This document shows, in pieces, positions 46,511-53,604 of a DNA stretch of 64,000 nucleotides. The stretch spans positions 429,320 through 493,319 of the forward strand of contig NZ_AUHM01000002.1 in assembly GCF_000423185.1 (NCBI RefSeq). The letters are read 5' to 3'. How positions within the stretch are numbered: position 1 is the stretch's first letter; the number at the start of each line of letters is the position of its first letter. Below the pieces are notes generated by a model. That model was given only the letters and a program-made list of their open reading frames with translations. It was not told the DNA's origin and ran no database searches. The stretch comes from Inquilinus limosus DSM 16000. GTDB taxonomy: Bacteria > Pseudomonadota > Alphaproteobacteria > DSM-16000 > Inquilinaceae. The translations under genes were made by a program, and so were the position numbers.

Positions 46511-47772
46511 CCGAACACCGCCCCGGTGATGGTCTCGAACCAGGCTTGGGCGTAGCGGGCCTCCATCTCCCGGACCTCCGGCGGCGCATCGAGCGGGCTG
46601 GTGCCGCCGGAACCCTCGACCTCGCGCAGCAGGCCGTCGGCCGGGCGGTACACCCCGGCGATCGAGATGCCGTAATCCGGCGCGACCAGGCTGTAGCAGG
46701 TGTTGACCAGCTTCTGCTCGCCCGGCGTCTCGCCGCGCAGCATCGCGGCGACGGCGGCGGCGCAGACCTTGGCCTGGCCGTTGGCGGCGAAGGCGGATTT
46801 CGGCACGGCCCCGGCGATCGCGGCATCGCCGATCACATGGATGCCGGGCTGCAGCCGGGATTCGAAGGTGACGGGGTCGATCGGGCACCAGCCGGTCTGG
46901 TCGGCCACGCCGGCGGCCTGGGCGATGGCGCCCGCCCGCTGCGGCGGGATGACGTTGGCGACATCGGCGCGATGGCTGTCGAATTCGGTGACCAGAGTCT
47001 TCGTCGCGGCATCGACCTCCGTCACCCGGCCGCCGGAGGACAGCGGCACCCATTCCAGGAGCCCGGGATACAGCGCCGCCCAGGCCGCCTGGAACAGCCG
47101 CTGCTTCGAGAACGCGTCCTTGGCGTCGAGCACGATCAGCTTGGAGCGCGGCTTGTTGGTCTTCAGGTAATGCGCGATCAGGCTGGCCCGCTCATAGGGG
47201 CCGGGCGGGCAGCGGAACGGGTTGGGCGGGGCGGAGATCACGACCACGCCGCCGTCCGGCATCGCCTCCAGCTGCCGGCGCAGCAGCAGCGTCTGGTCCC
47301 CCGCCTTCCAGGCATGAGGCATGGTCTCGGCGGCGGCCTGGTCGTAGCCGGGCAGGGCGTCGAAGCGCAGCTCGATCCCCGGCGCCAGCACCAGCCGGTC
47401 GTAGTCCAGGGCCGAGCCGTCGTCGAGCCGTACCCGCCGCGCCGCGGGGTCGACCGCGACGGCGCTGCGCCGCGCGATCTCGACGCCGTCGCGCCGCAGC
47501 CCGTCATAGCCGAAGCGCTGGGCATCGAGATCGCGCAGGCCCGCGACCACCTCGTTGCTGAAGGGGCAGGCGGTGAAGCGCTCCTCCGGCTCGACCAGCG
47601 TCACCGCCAGCTCGCCGGACTCTCGCCGCAGGGCACGGGCGCAGCTGGCCCCGCCGAAGCCGCCGCCGACGACCACCACCCGCGCCCTGGGTCCCTGCCC
47701 CAGCACGGCAGGAGCCCAGAGCGCCGCCCCTCCGGCCGCGAGACCCTGCAGGACGGCCCTACGGCCCGGCAT
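46507..47772 (-). CDS. fccB: Flavocytochrome c sulfide dehydrogenase flavoprotein (FccB/SoxF)
   Basis: 421 residues. Tat-type signal (PGRRAVLQGLAAGGAALWAPAVLG), FAD site RVVVVGGGFGGASCARALR and redox-active Cys regions FTACPFSNEV and CYSLVAPDYGISIAGVY. Second nucleotide-like block HVIGDAAIAGAVPKSAFAANGQAKVCAAAV is typical of FCSD. It oxidises sulfide to sulfur in the periplasm, reducing a cytochrome c partner, here the gene just upstream (14-nt overlap). Confidence 0.93.
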   Translation of the reverse strand: MPGRRAVLQGLAAGGAALWAPAVLGQGPRARVVVVGGGFGGASCARALRRESGELAVTLVEPEERFTACPFSNEVVAGLRDLDAQRFGYDGLRRDGVEIARRSAVAVDPAARRVRLDDGSALDYDRLVLAPGIELRFDALPGYDQAAAETMPHAWKAGDQTLLLRRQLEAMPDGGVVVISAPPNPFRCPPGPYERASLIAHYLKTNKPRSKLIVLDAKDAFSKQRLFQAAWAALYPGLLEWVPLSSGGRVTEVDAATKTLVTEFDSHRADVANVIPPQRAGAIAQAAGVADQTGWCPIDPVTFESRLQPGIHVIGDAAIAGAVPKSAFAANGQAKVCAAAVAAMLRGETPGEQKLVNTCYSLVAPDYGISIAGVYRPADGLLREVEGSGGTSPLDAPPEVREMEARYAQAWFETITGAVFG

Positions 47773-48058
47773 GGTCTCGCTCGTTGGCGAGCCACTCCGC
47801 GATCGCGCGCGTTTCCTCATCCGTGAAGCCTTTGGCGATTCGATCCATCACCGTCGCCGGCCGCTCGCCGCTGCGGAACGCCGCCATGGCCGCGGCGATC
47901 TCCGCGGCCGGGCGGCCCTCCAGGGGCGGCACCAACCCCGTCTCCGCCCCGGCCGGCCCGTGGCAGCCGGAGCAGGAGGCGGCGCCGGAGGGCTGCGCCG
48001 CGGCCGGAGCCGCGGCCGCCAGCAGAACCAGAGCGGCGAGCGGCCAGGGGATGGTCAT
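47759..48058 (-). CDS. Small monohaem cytochrome c (FccA/SoxE-like)
   Basis: 99 residues. Signal peptide 1-21 (PAAAQ), haem motif CSGCH at 29-33, distal Met in FRSGERPATVMDRIAKGFTDEETRAIAEWLA, the pattern of the haem domain of flavocytochrome c. It probably accepts electrons from the flavoprotein encoded next and perhaps from the molybdenum enzyme encoded before it. Its ATG overlaps the previous stop by four bases. Confidence 0.92.
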   Translation of the reverse strand: MTIPWPLAALVLLAAAAPAAAQPSGAASCSGCHGPAGAETGLVPPLEGRPAAEIAAAMAAFRSGERPATVMDRIAKGFTDEETRAIAEWLANERDHAGP

Positions 48059-50229
48059 GCGCTCTTCAGATCGTGCTTGGCCAAGGGCAGGGTGCGGATG
48101 CGCTTGCCGGTGGCGGCGAAGATCGCGTTCAGCACCGCCGGGGCCGCGACCGCGATGGTCGGCTCGCCGACCCCGCCCCAGAAGCCGCCGGAGGGGATGA
48201 TGATCGTCTCCACCGCCGGCATCTCGTCCATGCGCAGCACATTGTAGGTGTCGAAGTTCTCCTGCTCCATGCGCCCCCCGTTCACCGTACATTCGCCGTG
48301 CAGGCAGGCCGACAGCCCGTAGACGAAGGATCCCTCGACCTGCCGCTCGATCTGCGCCGGGTTGACGGCATGGCCCGGATCGGTCGCCGCGACGATGCGG
48401 TGGATCCGGAGCCGCCCGTCGGTGACCGAGACCTCGGCCGCGGCCGCGACATAGCTGCCGAAGCCCATGATCTGGGCCAGGCCGCGATGCCGGCCCTCCG
48501 GCGGCGGGCTGCCCCAGCCGATCCCTTCCGCCACCGCCTCCAGCACGGCCAGATGCTTCGGGTGGTTCGCCATCAGCTTGCGGCGGAAGGCAAGCGGGTC
48601 CTGCCCGGCGGCATGGGCGAGCTCATCGATGAAGCATTCGAGGTAGACCGCGTTCTGGTTCAGGTTGACGCCGCGCCAGAAGCCCGGCGGCACCGGCGGG
48701 TTGCGCATGGCATGGTCGACCAGCAGGTTGGGCACGGTGTAGCCGATGGCCCCCTCGGCCCCGCCGTCGTTGAGGCCCTGGAACACTACCGGGTCCTTGC
48801 CGTCCTGCATGCCCTCGGGCCTGACCGCCGCCAGGATCGACTGGCCCGAGATCCGCATGTGCAGCCCCACGAGGTTGCCGTCCGCATCGAGCGCCCCGGT
48901 CAGCTTGCACTGGGTGGTGGGATGATAGGCGCCGTGCAGCATGTCCTCTTCGCGCGACCACAGCAGCTTCACCGGCGTGCCGGGGATCTGCCTGGCGATG
49001 CGCACCGCCTGGCGCACATAGTCGTGGAAGTTGCCGCGCCGGCCGAAGCCGCCGCCGAGATGCACCTTGTACACCTCGCATTGCCGCACCGGCAGCTCGG
49101 CCGCCTCGGCCGCCACCGCCAGCGCCGCCTCGCCGTTCTGGGTCGGGCACCAGACCTCGCAGCGCTCCGGCGTCCACACCGCCGTGGCGTTCATCGGCTC
49201 CATCGTGGCGTGGTTCTGGTACGGGAAGGCATAGACGCCCGTGACCGTCTTCGCCGCACCGGCGAGCGCCTGGCGCACGTCGCCCTTGCTGCTGCCGATG
49301 AAGGCGTCGTCCGCATCGAGCCCGGCCGCCAGCATCTCGGCGATCGAGGCGCTGGAGACCCCGGTGTTCGGCCCCTCGTCCCAGACGACCGGCAGGGCGT
49401 CGAGCGCGGTCTTCGCCCGCCACCAGGTGTCGGCGACCACGGCCACGGCCGTGTCGTCGACCTGCACCACCTGGCGCACGCCCGGCATGCCGGCGACGGC
49501 CGCGGCGTCGAAGCTCTTCACCTTGCCGCCGAAGACCGGGCAGGCCTTGACCGCGGCGTTCAGCATGCCGGGCCGGACGATGTCGGCGCCGTAGATCTGC
49601 TTCCCCGTCAGCTTGTCCTTGGTGTCGAGCCGCGGCAGCGGCTTGCCGGCGATGGTCCAGTCCTTCGGGTCCTTCAGCGCGACCTCGGTGGGCGGCTGCA
49701 GGCGCGCGGCGGCCGCCGCCACCTTGCCGAAGGTGGTGCTGCGGCCGCTGGCGGCATGGCTGATCACGCCCTTGTCGACCGTGCATTCCGCCGGCGCCAC
49801 CTGCCATTCCGCCGCCGCGGCGGCGACCAGCATATGCCGCGCCGCCGCCCCGCCCTTGCGCACATAGTCCTGGGATTCGCGGATGCCGCGGCTGCCGCCG
49901 GTGGAGAAATTGCCCCAGATCCGCTCGCGCGCCAGATTCTCGCCCGGCGACGGATATTCGGTGGTGACGCGGGACCAGTCGCAGCCCAGCTCCTCGGCCA
50001 CCAGCTGGGCCAGGCCGGTCAGGGTGCCCTGCCCCATCTCCGACCGGGCGATCCGGATCACCACGGTCTCGTCCGGCTGGATCACGACCCAGGCGTTGAC
50101 CTCGGGCACCGCCTCGGCCGCCAAGGCCTCGCCGGCGAAGGGCACGCGGAAGCCGAGCGACAGCCCGCCGATCGCGGCGGCGCCGCTGACGATGAAGCCG
50201 CGGCGCGAAATGCTCTGCACGATCGTCAT
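48055..50229 (-). CDS. Xanthine-oxidase-family molybdopterin subunit, Tat-exported (IorB-like)
   Basis: 724 residues. Tat signal ISRRGFIVSGAAAIGGLSLGF. The molybdenum domain has EMGQGTLTGLAQLVAEELG, the FPYQNHATMEPMNATAVW block, GGGFGRRGNFHDYVRQAVRIA and the catalytic Glu in GGVGEPTIAVAAPAVLNAI. The arrangement matches isoquinoline 1-oxidoreductase and periplasmic aldehyde dehydrogenases that hand electrons to cytochrome c through an iron-sulfur subunit. In this place it heads a Sox cluster, so the substrate may be a sulfur- or aldehyde-bearing compound; nothing in the sequence fixes it. Twelve nt separate it from the iron-sulfur gene. Confidence 0.93.
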   Translation of the reverse strand: MTIVQSISRRGFIVSGAAAIGGLSLGFRVPFAGEALAAEAVPEVNAWVVIQPDETVVIRIARSEMGQGTLTGLAQLVAEELGCDWSRVTTEYPSPGENLARERIWGNFSTGGSRGIRESQDYVRKGGAAARHMLVAAAAAEWQVAPAECTVDKGVISHAASGRSTTFGKVAAAAARLQPPTEVALKDPKDWTIAGKPLPRLDTKDKLTGKQIYGADIVRPGMLNAAVKACPVFGGKVKSFDAAAVAGMPGVRQVVQVDDTAVAVVADTWWRAKTALDALPVVWDEGPNTGVSSASIAEMLAAGLDADDAFIGSSKGDVRQALAGAAKTVTGVYAFPYQNHATMEPMNATAVWTPERCEVWCPTQNGEAALAVAAEAAELPVRQCEVYKVHLGGGFGRRGNFHDYVRQAVRIARQIPGTPVKLLWSREEDMLHGAYHPTTQCKLTGALDADGNLVGLHMRISGQSILAAVRPEGMQDGKDPVVFQGLNDGGAEGAIGYTVPNLLVDHAMRNPPVPPGFWRGVNLNQNAVYLECFIDELAHAAGQDPLAFRRKLMANHPKHLAVLEAVAEGIGWGSPPPEGRHRGLAQIMGFGSYVAAAAEVSVTDGRLRIHRIVAATDPGHAVNPAQIERQVEGSFVYGLSACLHGECTVNGGRMEQENFDTYNVLRMDEMPAVETIIIPSGGFWGGVGEPTIAVAAPAVLNAIFAATGKRIRTLPLAKHDLKSA

Positions 50230-50240
50230 GCTCGCCTCCC

Positions 50241-50714
50241 TCAGCCGCTCTGGACCGCGTCGGCGTTGCCGGCGGCCTGCTTGATCGCCGCGCGCACCCG
50301 GTTGTAGGTGCCGCAGCGGCAGATGTTGGTGATCTCCGCGGCGATGTCGTCGTCGGTCGGGTTCCGGTTCTGCTGCAGCAGCGCGGCCGCCGCCATGATC
50401 ATCCCGGTCTGGCAGTAGCCGCATTGCGGCACGTCGAGCGCCAGCCAGGCCTTCTGCACCGGGTGCGACCCGTCGGGCGACAGCCCTTCGATGGTGACGA
50501 TCTCCTGCTCCGGCGCGATCGCGCTGACCGGCATGGCGCAGGACCGGGTGGCGACGCCGTCGATATGGACGGTGCAGGCGCCGCATTGGGCGATGCCGCA
50601 GCCGTATTTGGTGCCGGTCAGGCCGATCTGCTCCCGCAGCACCCACAGAAGGGGCGTGTCGGGCTCGACGTCGACGCTGCGCTCGGTTCCGTTAATCTTG
50701 AGGGTGAAGGCCAT
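50241..50714 (-). CDS. (2Fe-2S) subunit of molybdenum hydroxylase (IorA-like)
   Basis: 157 residues. Plant-type ferredoxin cluster [20 protein letters not shown]...RSC and second cluster [16 protein letters not shown]...[14 protein letters not shown]. It passes electrons from the molybdenum subunit encoded downstream to a cytochrome c. No signal peptide; it would be exported with the Tat-dependent partner. ATG 50714 has GAGG upstream. A frame open for 19 more codons upstream is not family-like. Confidence 0.95.
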   Translation of the reverse strand: MAFTLKINGTERSVDVEPDTPLLWVLREQIGLTGTKYGCGIAQCGACTVHIDGVATRSCAMPVSAIAPEQEIVTIEGLSPDGSHPVQKAWLALDVPQCGYCQTGMIMAAAALLQQNRNPTDDDIAAEITNICRCGTYNRVRAAIKQAAGNADAVQSG

Positions 50715-50798
50715 GGCTGCCTCGCGGGTGGCTGGGTTGGACCGGAACGCCGTCACGTGGCTTGCGGGCACCGGCGGGCGGCCGGTGCCCGCGCCATC

Positions 50799-50966
50799 TC
50801 AACTCGGCTTCGCGTCCGACGCCGGAGCCGGCGTGGTCGTCGGCGTGCTCTGCGCCCCGGCGGTGGTGTCCCGCTGGATGCAGCCGTCACCCTGGGCGAG
50901 CGCGGTGCCGATGGTGGCCAGCAGGGCGAGGCCGGCCAGGATCGGAACGGGGATCTTGGTGAGCAC
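50799..50966 (-). CDS. 55-residue exported peptide
   Basis: A signal peptide (TKIPVPILAGLALLATIGTALAQG) is followed by 30 residues with one Cys (GDGCIQRDTTAG) and a Thr/Pro/Ala-rich tail. GTG 50966 has AGGAG seven bases upstream. It lies 47 nt from regulatory module A, so it is probably the first gene of the molybdenum hydroxylase-Sox transcript. No family recognised. Confidence 0.65.
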   Translation of the reverse strand: MLTKIPVPILAGLALLATIGTALAQGDGCIQRDTTAGAQSTPTTTPAPASDAKPS

Positions 50967-51012
50967 GACACGTCTCCTGTGGTTGATGAAGGAGGAAAGC
51001 CTGGACGGCGGC

Positions 51013-51096
51013 TGTCGCAGAACCTTGTCCGCCGGCCCCGGCCTTTGTCGCGAGCCGTCGCGAAACGGCCCGCTGACACGGTTTGATACAAATTCC
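51013..51096. promoter_or_regulatory. Regulatory module A (TGTCGC array plus TGATAC box)
   Basis: Hexamers TGTCGC (51013), TGTCCG (51026), TGTCGC (51046) and CGTCGC (51056) stand at offsets 0, 13, 33 and 43. TTGATACAAATTCC follows at 51083 (offset 70). Spacing is the same in modules B and C. It lies 47 nt upstream of the leftward 55-residue gene. Paired direct repeats 10 bp apart are typical OmpR/PhoB-class binding sites. Confidence 0.75.
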
Positions 51097-51112
51097 TGTC
51101 CGGCCCCCGGTC

Positions 51113-51490
51113 TCAGCGGCCGTTCAGATAGGCGATGATGGCGGCACGCTGCGCGGCGTCGCGCAGGGCGACCGTCATGGTGGTGCCGGGCACGGTCTTC
51201 CGCGGATCGGCCAGGAAGGCGTCGAGCGACTGCGCGTCCCAGGTGACGCCGGACTCCTGCAGGGCCTTGGAGTAGCGGGCGCCCTCGACGCTGCCGGCCT
51301 TGCGGCCGACCACGCCGGCCAGGCTGGGGCCGGCCCGGTTCTGCCCGGGATCGAGGCTGTGGCAGGAGGCGCAGCGCGTGCGGAAGGCGCGTTCGCCCTC
51401 CGCGGCGGCGCCCTGCGCAAAGGACGGCAAGGGGGCGCCGAGCAGCGCCGCGACGGCCAGCAGCATGGCCGGACGGGCCAAGGTCATCAC
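51113..51490 (-). CDS. Class I cytochrome c
   Basis: 125 residues. Signal peptide through PLPSFAQ, haem motif CASCH in FRTRCASCHSLDPGQNRAGPSLAGVVGRKAG, distal Met in DPRKTVPGTTMTVALRD, the mitochondrial-type cytochrome c pattern. It may be the electron acceptor for the molybdenum hydroxylase, FCSD or SoxAX. GTG 51490 is spaced 7 nt from GGAGAG; ATG 51487 is an alternative. Confidence 0.93.
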   Translation of the reverse strand: MMTLARPAMLLAVAALLGAPLPSFAQGAAAEGERAFRTRCASCHSLDPGQNRAGPSLAGVVGRKAGSVEGARYSKALQESGVTWDAQSLDAFLADPRKTVPGTTMTVALRDAAQRAAIIAYLNGR

Positions 51491-51540
51491 GAAACATCTC
51501 TCCGTTCAGTCGGTGGTCGATCGATGTCGGGCCGGCCCGG

Positions 51541-51885
51541 TCACGCCCGGCCGCCCTGCGGCTGCGGGGCGAAGACGAAGGGGCCGGCCCGGTCGGCGGA
51601 TCCCGCCGCGTGGCAGTCTTCCGCGCCGGCGGCCAGATGTGCGCCGGGAAGCCCGGCCGACAGGATCACGGGCCCGCCGACCGGCTCCCGGCCGATGATG
51701 GCGGCGACGCCCAGGATGGCCAGCAACCCGCAGGCGGCGAGCCAGCTGGCCGCCACCTCGTCCCAGCTCAGAGCCAGCCGGTCCACCGGCGGGCTCCAGC
51801 CGGGCTCGATGCGCTCGGGATCGATCGCCGGTGCAATGGCGGCGGTGTCCGGCCCGGCCGGCCGGATCGATGTCGCGTCGTGCAT
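51541..51885 (-). CDS. 114-residue single-helix membrane protein, unknown
   Basis: One membrane segment at about residues 46-66 (VAASWLAACGLLAILGVAAII) is flanked by a Pro-rich N-terminal half and a hydrophilic tail with HLAAGAEDCHAAGSADRAG. A lone Cys-His pair near the end is not a haem motif. AAGGGAT precedes ATG 51885. It is first after regulatory module B and may be co-transcribed with the cytochrome c gene. I recognise no family. Confidence 0.6.
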   Translation of the reverse strand: MHDATSIRPAGPDTAAIAPAIDPERIEPGWSPPVDRLALSWDEVAASWLAACGLLAILGVAAIIGREPVGGPVILSAGLPGAHLAAGAEDCHAAGSADRAGPFVFAPQPQGGRA

Positions 51886-51929
51886 GGGTCATCCCTTTCG
51901 CTGAGAACCCCCGCAGCATGCCGGCCGGT

Positions 51930-52014
51930 TGTCGCAGAACTTTGCCGGCGAGGCGGAGGATTTGTCGCGGAATGTCGCGTCGCGGTCCGGCGCGCACAGT
52001 TTGATACGATTTCC
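51930..52014. promoter_or_regulatory. Regulatory module B
   Basis: TGTCGC (51930), TGCCGG (51943), TGTCGC (51963) and TGTCGC (51973) at offsets 0, 13, 33 and 43; TTGATACGATTTCC at 52001 (offset 71). It lies 45 nt upstream of the leftward 114-residue gene, almost the same distance as module A from its gene. Confidence 0.75.
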
Positions 52015-52015
52015 C

Positions 52016-52669
52016 TTACGCCGGGACGGCCGCGCGGATCGCCAGCCCCCCGGCCCGGCCGGGGATGTGGGTGCGCCGGACGGCGGGGAAACGGGTCAGA
52101 CGGCCGTCCGGCGGGGGATGGTCGGCCACCGCCTGGAACAGGTCGTCCGACACGATGATGTCGGTCCGGTGCGTCCGGGTCATCCGCTCCAGCCGGTGGG
52201 CGATGTTCACGGTGTCGCCGAAGGCGCCCAGCTTGTCGTGCCCGGCGGCGCCGACCCGGCCGATCATCACCGCGCCGGCATGCAGGCCGACACCGATCCG
52301 GAGAGGGAGGCCGTCGCGGCGCGCCCGGTTCCACTCCTCGATCGCCTCCAGCATGGCGAAGCCGCAGCGGAGGGCGGAACGCGCCGCGGCCGGCGCCGGG
52401 CCGCACCACACCGCCATCATCCCGTCGCCGATCGGGTCGGCGATGGCGGCGCCGTGGCCCGCCGCGGCCTGCGCCATCCTGTGGTGGAAGCCGGACAGGA
52501 GGGCGAAGGCGCCGGCCGGCTCCAGCGCCTCGCACAGCCGGGTGAAGCCGACGATGTCGGCGAACAGCACCGCGGCGAAGGCGGAGCGCGGCGCTTCCGG
52601 CGCGCGATCCGACGCCACCTGAGACCCCGGCTGCCCTCCGGGACCGCTAACCCGTCCGAGTCCCCACAT
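52016..52669 (-). CDS. Class III adenylate/guanylate cyclase domain protein
   Basis: 217 residues, a stand-alone cyclase catalytic domain. Metal-binding Asp in LFADIVGFTRL and DPIGDGMMAVW, and transition-state Asn and Arg in GAFGDTVNIAHRLERM are present. The base-selecting Lys usually found before IGDG is absent (ADPIGDG). It could make cAMP, cGMP or act as a degenerate cyclase. ATG 52669 with GGAGG upstream is chosen over an upstream TTG at 52750. Module C lies between it and the response regulator. Confidence 0.88.
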   Translation of the reverse strand: MWGLGRVSGPGGQPGSQVASDRAPEAPRSAFAAVLFADIVGFTRLCEALEPAGAFALLSGFHHRMAQAAAGHGAAIADPIGDGMMAVWCGPAPAAARSALRCGFAMLEAIEEWNRARRDGLPLRIGVGLHAGAVMIGRVGAAGHDKLGAFGDTVNIAHRLERMTRTHRTDIIVSDDLFQAVADHPPPDGRLTRFPAVRRTHIPGRAGGLAIRAAVPA

Positions 52670-52751
52670 CGCCTCCGACCATCGATGGTTGCTCCGGGCG
52701 CCGTCACGGGCGAGGCCCGGCGGCGCAGACCGGGGTACTATGGCGGGCAAC

Positions 52752-52835
52752 TGTCGCAGGGATCTGTCGCCGGACCGGGTTTTGAGTCACGGAGTGTCGC
52801 AAAGCCGCGGTTCGAGACAATCTGATACAATTTCC
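52752..52835. promoter_or_regulatory. Regulatory module C, divergent promoter region
   Basis: TGTCGC (52752), TGTCGC (52765), AGTCAC (52785) and TGTCGC (52795) at offsets 0, 13, 33 and 43; CTGATACAATTTCC at 52822 (offset 70). It lies between the cyclase gene (leftward) and the response regulator gene (rightward, ATG 49 nt beyond). TGATACAAT resembles an extended -10 for the regulator gene. Confidence 0.75.
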
Positions 52836-52884
52836 TTCGCAGGCTCCGCCGCGGAGTTCGGTATGTTGGCCGTGGAGCGCGCCC

Positions 52885-53604
52885 ATGGAATCCGTACCGC
52901 ACATCGCCGTCGTCGACGACCATCGCGACATCCGCGACCTCGTCGGCAAATACCTGTCCCAGCACGGCTACAGGGTCAGCGTCGCCGAGAACGCGGCGGC
53001 GCTGCGGCGTCTGCTCGAGCGCAGCGCGCCGGACCTGATCGTGCTCGACGTCATGATGCCGGGCGAGGACGGCCTGTCCCTCTGCCGCTATCTGCGCGGC
53101 ACCAGCGACCTGCCGGTGATCCTCTTGACCGCGATGGTGGAGGACACCGACCGGATCATCGGCCTGGAGATCGGCGCCGACGACTACGTCACCAAGCCGT
53201 TCAACCCGCGCGAGCTGCTGGCCCGCATCAAGGCGGTGCTGCGCCGGGTCAACAGCCTGCCGCCGCAGCGCGGCCGGCTGAAGGCGAAGGCGCTGCGCTT
53301 CGACCGCTGGATGCTGGATGTCGGCCGGCGCGAGCTGGTCGGCCGCGACGGCATCGCGGTGCCGCTGAGCACCGCGGAGTTCCGGCTGCTGAACGCCTTC
53401 CTCGACCATGCCGGCCTGGTGCTCAGCCGCGACCAGCTGCTGGACCTGACCGTCGGCCGCGCCGCCGACAGCTTCGACCGCAGCATCGACAACCAGGTCA
53501 GCCGGCTGCGCAAGAAGATCGAGGCCGATCCCAAGTCGCCGGTCCTGATCAAGACCCATTGGGGCGGCGGCTACAGCTTCGTGGCGGAGGTCGAGCCGGC
53601 ATGA
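52885..53604 (+). CDS. OmpR/PhoB-family response regulator
   Basis: 239 residues. Receiver domain with Asp11/12, phospho-acceptor Asp55 in IVLDVMMPGEDG, Thr82 and Lys104 (DDYVTKPFNPRELLAR). C-terminal winged helix VPLSTAEFRLLNAFLDHAGLVLSRDQLLDL ... DRSIDNQVSRLRKKIE contacts DNA as tandem direct repeats. The three TGTCGC modules nearby are the obvious candidate sites, one being in its own promoter region. Its stop overlaps the kinase ATG. Confidence 0.95.
   Translation: MESVPHIAVVDDHRDIRDLVGKYLSQHGYRVSVAENAAALRRLLERSAPDLIVLDVMMPGEDGLSLCRYLRGTSDLPVILLTAMVEDTDRIIGLEIGADDYVTKPFNPRELLARIKAVLRRVNSLPPQRGRLKAKALRFDRWMLDVGRRELVGRDGIAVPLSTAEFRLLNAFLDHAGLVLSRDQLLDLTVGRAADSFDRSIDNQVSRLRKKIEADPKSPVLIKTHWGGGYSFVAEVEPA

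Noticed and set aside
51083-52014. TGATAC boxes of modules A and B as rightward extended -10 promoters
   Set aside because: Rightward transcription there would run antisense into the cytochrome c and cyclase genes; no rightward gene follows. Only copy C has a rightward gene.
51013-52835. TGTCGC repeats as a CRISPR-like or satellite array
   Set aside because: Units are only 6 bp, grouped in three separate promoters with fixed but unequal spacing, which fits operator sites.
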